From Hymenobacter rubidus (GTDB taxonomy: Bacteria; Bacteroidota; Bacteroidia; Cytophagales; Hymenobacteraceae): DNA of 64,000 nucleotides. Of this stretch, positions 53,144 to 62,501 are shown piece after piece (within the stretch, counting starts at the first letter, position 1; every line of letters starts with the position of its first letter). The stretch lies in NCBI RefSeq assembly GCF_016734815.1, contig NZ_JAERQF010000017.1:41790-105789 (forward strand). The letters run 5' to 3'. The notes beneath the pieces are model-generated. The model worked only from the letters and a program-made list of their open reading frames with translations, searched no databases and was not told the origin of the DNA. The position numbers were made by a program, and so were the translations under genes.

Positions 53144-54796
53144 ATGAAACTTTCTAATACTTGCTTTGCGCTAGCCTTCCTCGGCATGATGGCCGTCGCG
53201 CCTGGCTGCAAAGATTTTTACGACGTCAACGTAAACCCGCTGTCACCCACGTCGGCTACCTTGGCCCAAGTGCTGCCAGTGACGCAGGTTACCATGGCCG
53301 AAAACCTGGGCGACAACGTGGGCGGCCTGAGCCAGTACACAATGTCGCTGATGCAACAGTTGTACAACACACGCAACATTGGCAACTTTCAGCAAACCAG
53401 TGGCTCATTTAGTGGCGAGTGGGGTGGCCTTTACAGTGGCATGCTTGTGAACAACGAATTGGTTATTACCCAAGGCACTGCCGAAAAGCGGTGGGACTAT
53501 GTGGGAATTGCGCAACTTCAGAAAGCATACGTATTCAGCCAGATAGTAGACCTGTGGGGAGATGTACCCTACTCGGAAGCCTTGCAAGGTGCCGTTAACG
53601 ATGCGCCGCACTTTGATAAGGATGCAGATATCTACAACGGCACTGGTTCCATTCAAGGCTTGTTCGCCTTAATAGACGAAGGCATAGCCAACCTAGACAA
53701 GCCGACCACAGGAACCGTCGGTGCAGCTGACCTGATTTACGGGGGTAGCCCTGACAAGTGGAAGCGCTTTGGCCGTACGCTTAAGCTGAAACTGTACAAC
53801 CAGATTCGCAAGACGAATTCCAATGCCGTGGTACAAAGCCAGGTTACACCTTTGCTTTCGTCGCAGCTTATGGAAGAAGGTGGTGATTTTCAGATTGTAT
53901 ACAATAGCTCCGTAACCCCGGACAACCGCAACCCCGGCTACGCACAGGATTATAGCGCTAACCCCGAGAACCGTATTGGCCGCTATTTCTATGAGGGTAT
54001 GGTGACCCTAAATGACCCGCGCGTGCCCTACTATTTCTACAACCAGATAGCGAAGGGCAGCACCACCACCCAGCAGGACTATATCAGTCCACTTGACCCG
54101 CGCTTTGTAACCGTGCGGCCCGGTTCATCGGGCGCGTTCACCAGTTCCGCTTCCACGGCGGCGGTGCAAACAGTGCAAGGCCTGTATCCTATCGGGGGCA
54201 AATACGATGATGGTCTGGGCAATAAGGTAAGTTCGGCGGCGGGCAAAGGCAAAGCCTCGGCCCCCCAGCGCTTGCTCACCTACTACAGCCGCAAGTTCAC
54301 TGAGGCAGAACTGCAACTGACGGTTTTCAATAACTCTGCTGCCGCCGCAACGGCACTGGAAGCAGGCGTGCGAGCAGCATTCAAAAAGGTAAACGTAGTT
54401 GCTGCCGCCGATGCCAGCCCGATTATTCCAGATACTGCGTCGGCCGCAAACCCTGCGCCCAACATCCGAAGCTATGTTACGGCCATGCTGGCCCGCTACA
54501 ACGCAGCGCCGACGGTCGAAGACAAGCTGGAGGTCATTATGTACGAGAAGTACGTAGCCAGTTTTGGGTACGGCGTGGATGTATACACAGATTTCCGGCG
54601 CACCCACCATCCCAAGATTCGGGTCTCGTCGCAGGTTGCCAACGTTTCGCTGGGACTGTTGCCCGACGACGGCAGCACAGTGGGTTCAGGGGTATTCCCG
54701 CGGCGGCTGTATTATCCCACCTATGACCTGCTGCTCAATCCCAATGCTCCCCGCACCCAAAAAGACCCCAGCACTCCAATCTTTTGGGAACGCTAG
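53144..54796 (+). CDS. SusD/RagB family lipoprotein (locus 2)
   Basis: The start at 53144 (MKLSNTCFALAFLGMMAVAP) is chosen because it gives a lipoprotein signal with Cys at 22; the longer frame adds 11 residues before it. It has 550 residues. SusD_2-type features: YDVNVNPLSPTSATLAQVLPVTQ at the N-terminus, YVFSQIVDLWGDVPYSEALQG (about 117-137), KLKLYNQIRKTNS, FGYGVDVYTDFRRTHHP and the ending FPRRLYYPTYDLLLNPNAP. It is slightly longer than the locus 1 and locus 3 partners. Third member of this operon is the lipoprotein 42 bp downstream. Confidence 0.94.
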   Translation: MKLSNTCFALAFLGMMAVAPGCKDFYDVNVNPLSPTSATLAQVLPVTQVTMAENLGDNVGGLSQYTMSLMQQLYNTRNIGNFQQTSGSFSGEWGGLYSGMLVNNELVITQGTAEKRWDYVGIAQLQKAYVFSQIVDLWGDVPYSEALQGAVNDAPHFDKDADIYNGTGSIQGLFALIDEGIANLDKPTTGTVGAADLIYGGSPDKWKRFGRTLKLKLYNQIRKTNSNAVVQSQVTPLLSSQLMEEGGDFQIVYNSSVTPDNRNPGYAQDYSANPENRIGRYFYEGMVTLNDPRVPYYFYNQIAKGSTTTQQDYISPLDPRFVTVRPGSSGAFTSSASTAAVQTVQGLYPIGGKYDDGLGNKVSSAAGKGKASAPQRLLTYYSRKFTEAELQLTVFNNSAAAATALEAGVRAAFKKVNVVAAADASPIIPDTASAANPAPNIRSYVTAMLARYNAAPTVEDKLEVIMYEKYVASFGYGVDVYTDFRRTHHPKIRVSSQVANVSLGLLPDDGSTVGSGVFPRRLYYPTYDLLLNPNAPRTQKDPSTPIFWER

Positions 54797-54838
54797 GCTC
54801 CGGCCAGCCGCTGCATTCAACTTATATCGTTAAGTTCC

Positions 54839-55561
54839 ATGAAACAATACCTAAATCATTTCCTGTTGCTCCTGTCAACTGTTGGCGTGCTTTCGTCATG
54901 CCGCGAGGACAGCAAATTACCAGCTCCCAAGCTTTCGGGGACCGTGCCAATGGTCAACCTGCAAATCTCGTCGGACCCAAATAAAAATCACTACGACTTC
55001 GCCCGTACCCGGGCCAGCAACAATGCGCTGGCGAACTTAACCAACCCTACCCGCCCGGTTTTTGAGTTCACATTCAACATTGACAATACACGCGATAAAA
55101 AAGTAAAGGCCGTAGAAGTTTACAAAAGCTTGCTCACGGGAGCCAGCTTCAGTGGTTACGTCGCTAGTGGCGGCAGCTTCGGCGCACGCGTACTGGTCGG
55201 AACTTATACATCTTATCCGGTTACGATATCGCTCAACAGTCAAGATGCCCTGACCGACCTAAAGCGGATTATTGGCCAAACCGGCACGGTAGCGCCTGCA
55301 TTGCCCCTTCCCTATCTATTCACAGTAAAAGCGCCTTCTAATACGCAAGCCAACCTGATATCCATTAAGCAAGGTTCGGATGCAGTAGTCTTCACCTTTG
55401 AATACATCTTGGATGACGATAGCCGGGTGATTCTTACCCCTGTAACCAAGACTTCGGTGGTTGATAACATCAATGGCACGGTAGCTAGGACAGTAGATGT
55501 TTTAGCTACCACCACTCAGGTAAACTTCCCCTATGCAGCCGTTGCAGTAATTCGCGACTAG
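54839..55561 (+). CDS. Accessory lipoprotein of SusCD locus 2
   Basis: A 240-residue lipoprotein (MKQYLNHFLLLLSTVGVLSSC, Cys at 21, then charged REDSK). The rest looks beta-rich: FEFTFNIDNTRDKKVKAVEVYK (about 75-96) and a final VVFTFEYILDDDSRVILTPV strand block. The C-terminal block resembles FFLLTLEDGRQIIPTQVRV in the equivalent protein of locus 3, suggesting they are homologous. By position it could be a surface glycan- or peptide-binding protein like SusE/SusF, but no family is recognised. It ends the operon, with a terminator 22 bp after the stop. Confidence 0.75.
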   Translation: MKQYLNHFLLLLSTVGVLSSCREDSKLPAPKLSGTVPMVNLQISSDPNKNHYDFARTRASNNALANLTNPTRPVFEFTFNIDNTRDKKVKAVEVYKSLLTGASFSGYVASGGSFGARVLVGTYTSYPVTISLNSQDALTDLKRIIGQTGTVAPALPLPYLFTVKAPSNTQANLISIKQGSDAVVFTFEYILDDDSRVILTPVTKTSVVDNINGTVARTVDVLATTTQVNFPYAAVAVIRD

Positions 55562-55583
55562 CTCGAATCCCACTCAACTTTCT

Positions 55584-55617
55584 AAAAGGCCAGCTTCTTT
55601 GCGGAAGCTGGCCTTTT
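55584..55617 (+). terminator. Terminator of SusCD locus 2
   Basis: AAAAGGCCAGCTTC-TTTGCG-GAAGCTGGCCTTTT, a perfect 14-bp stem. Confidence 0.85.
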
Positions 55618-55776
55618 GCGTATAGCTACCCTACTGGAATATACGTGGAAGTAGGCGCTTGCCTTGAGTAGGCATGGTCGCAGGAAATCCCAAGCTGGTA
55701 GTGCCCAATAGGGGTCGTAAGGCTGGAGCAGTCCTGTTTTCAGGTAGCTTACCTCGCATTCGGTGTCAGTGACTGG

Positions 55777-55859
55777 AGGGGCGGAGCCTGCCCCCGCCCG
55801 GCTAGTTGCGCCGCTTCACCGATTCCGTTCCACGACGGGCGGGGGCAGGCTCCGCCCCT
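55777..55859. repeat. GC-rich palindrome with 24-bp perfect arms
   Basis: AGGGGCGGAGCCTGCCCCCG... (55777-55800) and its exact complement (55836-55859) with a 35-nt loop. Very GC-rich inside an AT-rich region, so probably inserted. Different from the other palindrome families. Confidence 0.75.
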
Positions 55860-56375
55860 ACATGGTGTAGCATGTACCCTGACTCCGAAGTTGCTCTAAT
55901 CATGACATATACAGGAGAGAGGCTATAGCTCACCTGTTAGGGCAACAAAAGCCAGTTGGACAACATTGACCTGCATTGAACGTAAATAAGGCTAGGCATT
56001 CAAGACCGAGGCGCTACGCCACATTTGGACATTAGCCTTCTTCAGCCAGCCGTGCCTGCGAGTAGTTGCCAGCACATCGCCTAGCATACCTGTGCGCCAG
56101 TTCTACGTGTACCACCGGCCGCGTATTACGTAGTCTGTTAACAGCCAGTATTTCACGCCAACTGGAGCACCTACCGCTTAAAACCGAGCTCTAATTCTTT
56201 CAGGCTCAGTCATACTAATCTATTCAGCTTGTACCGCCACGCCGCCCTCGGCCACCAGTCACCGTAACAGTTCGACTATGGTCTCAAATGCAACTCATTT
56301 TGATTCACTCTCTATTTTTATCAGACCGCATTACATACCCTTAATAGCAGACTATACCACGATGCATTACTTATA

Positions 56376-56489
56376 GGACTTACGCACTTCGAATGCTATA
56401 CATACTATAAATCAGTGGTTTATAACAAAAGCTAAGTTTCGCTCTTGACTTTGATTATCAGCTGCTTAGCGTTTCAACTGAGTAAGTCC
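56376..56489. repeat. 114-bp element with imperfect 14-bp terminal inverted repeats
   Basis: GGACTTACGCACTT (56376-56389) and AACTGAGTAAGTCC (56476-56489) are inverted repeats with two mismatches. The short, AT-rich interior has no coding capacity, as expected of a MITE or deleted insertion sequence. No convincing target duplication was seen. Confidence 0.5.
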
Positions 56490-56635
56490 TTACTTAAATA
56501 CCAGACTATCATTAATTTGATAACTATTAACGTTTCACCCACTGGTATAGTAGTAGTCTTTTCTTGGTAATATACCAACATGTCAATAGCACTGGCATTC
56601 GAATTGAGTTTAACCTCTCACCTTGAGTTACTAAT

Positions 56636-56785
56636 GAGGCTGTCTAGAAAGCAAAAACCACTGTCATCGTAAGCATAGCGAAGGACCTTATCCCAACGGA
56701 ACGGCGATTCTGCAGGCGTGATAAGGTTCTTCGCTGAGCTTAGGATGACCAATAGGCACCCGAGGCAAACCTTCTAAACAGCTTC
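56636..56785. repeat. Degenerate third copy of the GAAGCTGTTTAGAAAGTC element
   Basis: The 150-bp layout is the same as at 2897. The left end GAGGCTGTCTAGAAAGC (56636-56652) and the right end CTTCTAAACAGCTTC (56771-56785) are decayed inverted repeats. The inner arms carry GTCATCGTAAGCATAGCGAA and ATAAGGTTCTTCGCTGAGCT, with several substitutions from the copy at 2897. Confidence 0.7.
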
Positions 56786-56869
56786 AATAGTTAGTTGTAG
56801 AATTTTCAACTGTTTGCATTTATTTAAACAAAAAGGCTTCAATTTTCTTATAAATTTCTTGTTAGGTGC

Positions 56870-56877
56870 TATTTTTG
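56870..56877 (+). promoter_or_regulatory. Candidate -7 element for SusCD locus 3
   Basis: TATTTTTG exactly matches TAnnTTTG, about 45 nt before the ATG at 56922. No well-spaced TTG upstream, so this is tentative. Confidence 0.35.
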
Positions 56878-56921
56878 GCAATTGCATAGTTTAAACCCTT
56901 TTCTCACTTCACTTTTCTCAC

Positions 56922-59900
56922 ATGAAAAAAATCTTACTCATGAGTGTTTTGCTCATGTTTACTCTTCTACATGGCGCCGTAGCGCAAACGCGCACTGTTT
57001 CTGGGAGGGTAACGGACCAAGCAACCAATAGTGGGCTGCCTGGCGTAACGGTACTCTTAAAAGGTACAACCAATGGGGTTTCTACTAATGCCGATGGCGC
57101 CTTCAGCTTAAGTGTACCTGAATCGGGGGGCACCCTGGTGTTTAGTTCGATTGGCATGGCGTCGCAGGAGCGTGCCATCGGCAGCGAGTCGCAGTTCAAC
57201 ATCGCACTTGCTCAAGATGTTAAGCAACTCAACGAAGTAGTTGTAACGGCATTGGGTATTGAGAGGGACCAACGCTCGCTAGGCTACGCAACGCAGCAAA
57301 TCAAAGCCGACCAGATTTCGCAAAAATCGGAACCCAACGTGCTCAATGCCTTGCAGGGCAAAGTGTCCGGTGTGTCTATTGTAACTGGCAGCGGCCTACC
57401 TGGGGCCTCTACGAACATCAACATCCGCGGAATTACGTCACTGCAAGGCAGCAACCAACCCCTGTTTGTAGTGGATGGTATTCCTATCAGCAACGACCTC
57501 GACCGCACTTCGAACACGTTGTTTGGAGCACAGCAATCAAACCGAGCACTTGACATTGACCCCGAGAATGTTGAGAGCGTCAACATTCTTAAGGGTCCGG
57601 CAGCCGCCGCGCTTTATGGTTCACGGGCTGCTTCGGGAGCTATCATCATCACTACAAAATCGGGACGCAACCTGACCAAGAAGTTGGAGGTAACGGTAAC
57701 ATCGGGCCTCTCATTTCAGCAGATATATGGCCTGCCGAAGTTCCAGAATGAGTACGGCCAAGGGACGCAGTATGTTGACCAACTCACGAATGGTGACCCC
57801 AACACCGGCTCCACGCTCTCTTGGGGACCACGCTTTGGTACCACTCCCACACGGGCCAATGGCTTACTGCTGGCTGACGGCAGCACGTTGGATTACCGGG
57901 CTTACCCCGACAACATTAAAGACTTTTTCAAGCAAGGCACCATCCTGCAGAATGGGGTAAACATTGCCGGTGGCAATGCTGACCAGAACTTATCGCTGAA
58001 CGTCAACAATACGCTTCAGAAAGGTATTACGAGGTTCTCTGAGTTGAACCGGACCAGTGTACAACTGAGCGGCAACACGAAACTGGTTAACAAGCTTCGC
58101 GCGGGTGGTTCGGTCAATTTCATTCAAACCAATCAGATAGGGCCGCAGCAGGGCAACGGGGGCTCGGCGTTTGGCCGGCTTCAGTCCATCCCGCGCAGCT
58201 ACGATTTGATGGGCCTGCCCTATATCGACCCCATATCGTATCGTCCCATCATCATTGCGGGCGTTACCGAAAATCCGCGCTGGAGCCTTGAGCGCAACCA
58301 AACGACTTCTAACCTGACCCGCTTCATCAACGTGGCTAACCTGAGCTATGAGTTTACGCCTTGGCTGAATGTGGCCTACCGTGCCGGCCTCGATACGTAT
58401 ACCGACCGACGCAAGCAGGTATATGACTTGGGTTCAATTCGAGCGGCTACCGGGCAAATTATTGACCAGTCTTTTTACCGCTCGGAGTTCAACGGTGACC
58501 TGTTGATAACCTTGAAAAAGGAAAATCTTCTGACGGATGGCCTTAGCGCAAACTTGCTGCTGGGCCAAAACATCAACCAGCGCCGCTTGCAAACCATTAC
58601 CTCCCAGGCCAGCGACCTGATTTTTCCTAACTTCTTCAATTCATCGAACGCGAAAGTTTACACAGGGACTTTTGAAACCAGTCAAACCCGCCGTCTGCTA
58701 GGGTATTACGGGCAGTTATCGTTGGCTTACAACGATTATCTGTTTTTGGAATTGACCGGCCGCGCCGACCAATCTTCTACCCTGCCACTGGCCAACAATA
58801 CCTTCTTCTACCCTTCAGCCACATTGGGCTTTGTCTTTACCGACGCGTTTAAGATTTCCAATAAGTACTTCTCCTACGGTAAGATTCGCGCCAACGCATC
58901 GCGTGTAGGCCGGGATGCTCCCATTTACACGCTTGTAACAACCTATGGCTCTACGGGCACAGTAGGCAACAACGTCGCCAACATCACATTCCCTGTGACT
59001 AATACTGCTGGTACGTATGCGGGCTTCGACTATGCACAGACGGCAGGCGGTGGGGCAACATTGACGCCCGAGTTCACAAATTCATATGAAGTGGGCACCA
59101 ATCTGGGCTTCTTCAATAACCGCTTAACTTTCGACCTGACGTATTTTCATACCATCAGCAAGAGCCAGATTGTACCGGTTTCGACGGCTCCATCGTCGGG
59201 CTTCCTGCAACGCTACGCCAACGTTGGTCGCTTGGACAACACCGGCTTTGAAGCATTGGTTAACATTACGCCCATCAAATCCGCCGGTTTCCGTTGGGAT
59301 ATCAACTCCAACTTCACCCGCATACGCAACGAGGTTAAGGAAATTTCGGAGGGCGTGACCGAGTCGCAAATCAATGGCAACACCTTCACAGGCACCAGCC
59401 CTTCCTTTGTAGTAGGCCAGCCTTACGGCGTCATCCGCGGCAACAAGAAGCCCACGGTGACCGACCCTGCCAGCCCCTACTTTGGTCAGTACATTATCAA
59501 CCCGACTTCGGGCCTGTTTGCCCCCGACCTCACCAACCAGGTGATTGCCAACCCTAACCCGAAATGGCAGGCAGGCATTACGAACACATTTAGCTACAAA
59601 GGCATCTCCGCTTCATTCCTGGTGGATGAAATCTATGGCGGTGACGTTGTATCGTTCAGTACGGGCTCCTACAAAAGCGCTGGCACCTTGAAAGAAACTG
59701 GCGCCAACCGGGACGCTCCTCGGGTAATTAAAGGCGTGATTCCCAACGGAGATGGCACTTACCGCCCGAACAACATCCAGGTGGATGCACAGAACTACTG
59801 GGCTTCGTTTGGCTTGCAGAGCGACCTCAATGTGTATGATGCCACGGCAATTCGTCTGCGGGAGGTATCGCTGGGGTACTCTTTGCCTAAAGGCTTGTTG

Positions 59901-60083
59901 GAGCGCACTCCAATTGGCGGCGCCAGCATCACGTTCTCAGGCCGCAACTTGTTCTACTATGCCCCCAATGCGCCCTTCGACCCAGAGACGAACACCCAGG
60001 GTGCTGGCAACATTCGCGGCCTCGAACTCCAAGGCGCGCCGAATGCTCGCAACTACGGAGTTAACCTCCGTTTTACCTTTTAA
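56922..60083 (+). CDS. SusC/RagA family TonB-linked outer membrane transporter (locus 3)
   Basis: A 1053-residue protein. Signal peptide MKKILLMSVLLMFTLLHGAV, cleaved near AQTR. Regulatory-like beta domain (about 24-110, VSGRVTDQATNSGLPGVTV) and plug (about 112-235, NEVVVTALGIERDQRSLGYAT, EPNVLNALQGKVSGVSI, NIRGITSLQGSNQPLFVVDG, ESVNILKGPAAAALYGSRAAS). The barrel ends LELQGAPNARNYGVNLRFTF with terminal Phe. It is closely related to the locus 2 transporter. The SusD partner starts 18 bp downstream. No inner-membrane or enzyme gene accompanies it. Confidence 0.96.
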   Translation: MKKILLMSVLLMFTLLHGAVAQTRTVSGRVTDQATNSGLPGVTVLLKGTTNGVSTNADGAFSLSVPESGGTLVFSSIGMASQERAIGSESQFNIALAQDVKQLNEVVVTALGIERDQRSLGYATQQIKADQISQKSEPNVLNALQGKVSGVSIVTGSGLPGASTNINIRGITSLQGSNQPLFVVDGIPISNDLDRTSNTLFGAQQSNRALDIDPENVESVNILKGPAAAALYGSRAASGAIIITTKSGRNLTKKLEVTVTSGLSFQQIYGLPKFQNEYGQGTQYVDQLTNGDPNTGSTLSWGPRFGTTPTRANGLLLADGSTLDYRAYPDNIKDFFKQGTILQNGVNIAGGNADQNLSLNVNNTLQKGITRFSELNRTSVQLSGNTKLVNKLRAGGSVNFIQTNQIGPQQGNGGSAFGRLQSIPRSYDLMGLPYIDPISYRPIIIAGVTENPRWSLERNQTTSNLTRFINVANLSYEFTPWLNVAYRAGLDTYTDRRKQVYDLGSIRAATGQIIDQSFYRSEFNGDLLITLKKENLLTDGLSANLLLGQNINQRRLQTITSQASDLIFPNFFNSSNAKVYTGTFETSQTRRLLGYYGQLSLAYNDYLFLELTGRADQSSTLPLANNTFFYPSATLGFVFTDAFKISNKYFSYGKIRANASRVGRDAPIYTLVTTYGSTGTVGNNVANITFPVTNTAGTYAGFDYAQTAGGGATLTPEFTNSYEVGTNLGFFNNRLTFDLTYFHTISKSQIVPVSTAPSSGFLQRYANVGRLDNTGFEALVNITPIKSAGFRWDINSNFTRIRNEVKEISEGVTESQINGNTFTGTSPSFVVGQPYGVIRGNKKPTVTDPASPYFGQYIINPTSGLFAPDLTNQVIANPNPKWQAGITNTFSYKGISASFLVDEIYGGDVVSFSTGSYKSAGTLKETGANRDAPRVIKGVIPNGDGTYRPNNIQVDAQNYWASFGLQSDLNVYDATAIRLREVSLGYSLPKGLLERTPIGGASITFSGRNLFYYAPNAPFDPETNTQGAGNIRGLELQGAPNARNYGVNLRFTF

Positions 60084-60101
60084 TCTTCTCTCCTTCTTGA
60101 T

Positions 60102-61697
60102 ATGAAATTACAGAGAATCATAGGCCTTTCCCTGGTAACGGTATTGCTGGGAACCGGAGGCTGCAGCGTAGATAAGTTCTTGGATGTGAACACCGACCCC
60201 AACAACCCGTTGGTGGCCACTCCTTCCAACCTCCTTCCCAGCACGATAATCGAAACCGGCTTCAGTAACGGCAACGAAATCAACCGCATTACTTCGCTTT
60301 TGGTGCAGCACGTAGCCGGTGTGGCCAACCAAGCTTTGGACCAAGACCGTTACAACATCCGCGGAGGTCTCGACAACCAATGGCAGGGCGAGTTGTATTC
60401 GGGTTCGCTAAAAGGCAGCCAGAAAATGATTGAAGCCGCGAACCGACTCAACAGCCCGTCGTATGCCGGCATCGGCAAGTTGCTCAAGGCATACAACTTC
60501 GCCATGACAACTGACCTTTGGGGCGACATTCCTTATTCTGAATCGTTGCAATTCCTGGACAAACTTCAACCTCGTTTCGACAAGCAAGAAGACATATACA
60601 AGGGCAATGCGTCCCTCAATATCCAGAGTTTATTTGACTTGGTTAAAGAGGGCTTGGCTGACCTCGACAAGCCCAGCACCTTTAATCCTACGAGCAGTGA
60701 CGACCCGGTATACGGCGCCGGCAACCCATCAAACGCAACCGCTGCGCTCACGCAGGCTCACTTGGCTAAGTGGAAAAAAATGGGCAATACGTTGCTGCTG
60801 AAGCTGGCCAATACGGTTAGCAAGCGCGACCCTGCTTTTGCCAGAACCATCATCAACGCAGTGTTGGCCCAAGGCCCCACCAGCTACATTTCAGCAAACA
60901 CGGAAGATTTCGAAGTTCCTTTTGGCTCCGCTGGCAACAGCCAAAACCCTATTTACAACTTCGGCTACGTACAACGCCCTGCCGATATGCTACTCAGCCA
61001 ACGCTTGCTCGACAGCATGGCTGTGCGCAACGACCCGCGGCTGCCGTTCTTCTTCAATCAGACACCAACGCCAACCACAACGGTTAACATCACGGGAACT
61101 GTCACGACTGTGGGTGTCTTCACCGGCTACCAGAACGGCAGTGGCGCCGCCGTACCAACCCTGAACCTGACGGCCAGCCCGGCTATCAACTATCGTTCGC
61201 GTTACGGTACCTACCTCATTGGTTCATCGGGGTCGGCTCCCATCCGCCTGATTACCAATTTCCAGCGCCTCTTCATTATGGCTGAGTCCGCACTGGTGCT
61301 GGGTACATCAACAGGGAGCACTGGTGCCACGGTTCAAAGTTTATACCAAGACGCTATCCGCGCATCGATGCAGAAAGCTGGGGTAACGGATGCCGCCATC
61401 ACAACTTATTTCACCAACAATCCCAAGGTGGCAATATTATCGGGCACAGACGACCAGAAGTTGAACCAAATTATGACCCAAAAGTGGATTGCTTGGGTCG
61501 GCAACGGTTACGAGGCCTACAACGACTACCGTCGCACGGGCTTTCCTAGGCTGGCGTTGGTGGCCAATCCACAAGGCGACAACGGCACCTTACCGCGCCG
61601 CTTCGTGCTACCGGCCTCAGAAACTTCTGGCAATGCCAACAATGCTCCCAAACCCACACCCAATACAACGGAGAAGGTGTGGTGGGATGTTCGCTAA
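60102..61697 (+). CDS. SusD/RagB family lipoprotein (locus 3)
   Basis: A 531-residue lipoprotein (MKLQRIIGLSLVTVLLGTGG, Cys at 21). SusD_2 layout: FLDVNTDPNNPLVATPSNLLPS, NFAMTTDLWGDIPYSESLQFLD (about 130-151), AHLAKWKKMGNTLLLKLANTV (about 223-243), RNDPRLPFFFNQTP, and IMTQKWIAWVGNGYEAYNDYRRTGFPRL near the end, closing with a Pro/Thr-rich tail before VWWDVR. It captures substrate for the locus 3 SusC. The accessory lipoprotein follows 33 bp downstream. Confidence 0.94.
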   Translation: MKLQRIIGLSLVTVLLGTGGCSVDKFLDVNTDPNNPLVATPSNLLPSTIIETGFSNGNEINRITSLLVQHVAGVANQALDQDRYNIRGGLDNQWQGELYSGSLKGSQKMIEAANRLNSPSYAGIGKLLKAYNFAMTTDLWGDIPYSESLQFLDKLQPRFDKQEDIYKGNASLNIQSLFDLVKEGLADLDKPSTFNPTSSDDPVYGAGNPSNATAALTQAHLAKWKKMGNTLLLKLANTVSKRDPAFARTIINAVLAQGPTSYISANTEDFEVPFGSAGNSQNPIYNFGYVQRPADMLLSQRLLDSMAVRNDPRLPFFFNQTPTPTTTVNITGTVTTVGVFTGYQNGSGAAVPTLNLTASPAINYRSRYGTYLIGSSGSAPIRLITNFQRLFIMAESALVLGTSTGSTGATVQSLYQDAIRASMQKAGVTDAAITTYFTNNPKVAILSGTDDQKLNQIMTQKWIAWVGNGYEAYNDYRRTGFPRLALVANPQGDNGTLPRRFVLPASETSGNANNAPKPTPNTTEKVWWDVR

Positions 61698-61730
61698 TGC
61701 CCGTTACTTATTAATCATTACATGCTTCTC

Positions 61731-62423
61731 ATGAAAAATAACGTCATTTCTCTGTGTGCTTTGCTATTGCTGTTGGTTGGCACCTTTTCCTGCAAGAAGG
61801 AATACGGCGATAATCAACTTGGTCCGCTACAGGACAGCCTCGCGGACATTCCTGTTACGGTAACAAACGCAACCTATTTCGAGCGCTTTCCAGTAATCGA
61901 GGTCAAGGGCGCAACCGCCATTGTACCGCCCGCGACTACTCCGTCGCCCGCTACTCCTACGACCGCGCAACCAGGAGCTTTCTCCATTACTTTTTCTATT
62001 CCAGCAGACAAGGGAAAGATTAAGGAGATTACTCGCGTCGCCACCGGAGCCGCCGGACTCAACTACTTGCAGAATAACGTTGCGAGTGTAGCCACCGCTA
62101 CGGTTCCTTCCCGGGCCATCACACCCAACGAACTGGCCTTGAACTACAACGGCAATGCAGCGAATCCCGGTACTACTGTCACCCCTGGCAATGGCACCAA
62201 CACCATCACCTTCAATTCCAGCCTATTGGCTTACAACGACTACCGCAACCGCGTTGGTCCATTGCTGGATAATGGTGCCACCGGCCTTGCCCTCCTTGGA
62301 GCAGCTCCGGTTGCGGTTGCCTCCCTCACAGCACCTGTGCAACTGAGCTACTTCTTCCTGCTCACGCTCGAAGATGGCCGACAAATTATCCCAACCCAGG
62401 TGCGGGTGCGCGTAGCATTGTAA
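61731..62423 (+). CDS. Accessory lipoprotein of SusCD locus 3
   Basis: The start at 61731 (MKNNVISLCALLLLLVGTFS) gives a lipoprotein signal with Cys at 21; an ATG at 61722 adds only MLL. It has 230 residues. The charged start KKEYGDNQ is followed by a beta-rich domain, a Pro/Thr linker (PPATTPSPATPTTAQPG, about 64-80), ITFSIPADKGKIKEITRV, and a final FFLLTLEDGRQIIPTQVRV. The end resembles the accessory lipoprotein of locus 2. A surface-exposed binding role fits the position but is not demonstrated. A bidirectional terminator separates it from hslU. Confidence 0.75.
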   Translation: MKNNVISLCALLLLLVGTFSCKKEYGDNQLGPLQDSLADIPVTVTNATYFERFPVIEVKGATAIVPPATTPSPATPTTAQPGAFSITFSIPADKGKIKEITRVATGAAGLNYLQNNVASVATATVPSRAITPNELALNYNGNAANPGTTVTPGNGTNTITFNSSLLAYNDYRNRVGPLLDNGATGLALLGAAPVAVASLTAPVQLSYFFLLTLEDGRQIIPTQVRVRVAL

Positions 62424-62444
62424 CAACTATTGCTTGCTGCATTG

Positions 62445-62477
62445 AAAAAGCCCTGACCGAATCGGTCAGGGCTTTTT
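62445..62477. terminator. Bidirectional terminator between SusCD locus 3 and hslU
   Basis: AAAAAGCCCTGACCGA / TCGGTCAGGGCTTTTT, perfectly symmetric, between convergent genes. Confidence 0.85.
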
Positions 62478-62501
62478 CTTTACCCTACAGGTCGTTTGTG
62501 A

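Larger units (their letters stand above)
55618..56921. other. 1.3-kb gene-free region between SusCD loci 2 and 3
   Basis: No reading frame of note. It is AT-rich and contains several repeats listed separately (55777-55859, 56376-56489 and 56636-56785). The stretch 55900-56370 shows no recognisable feature and may be decayed DNA of an older gene or insertion element. Confidence 0.5.
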
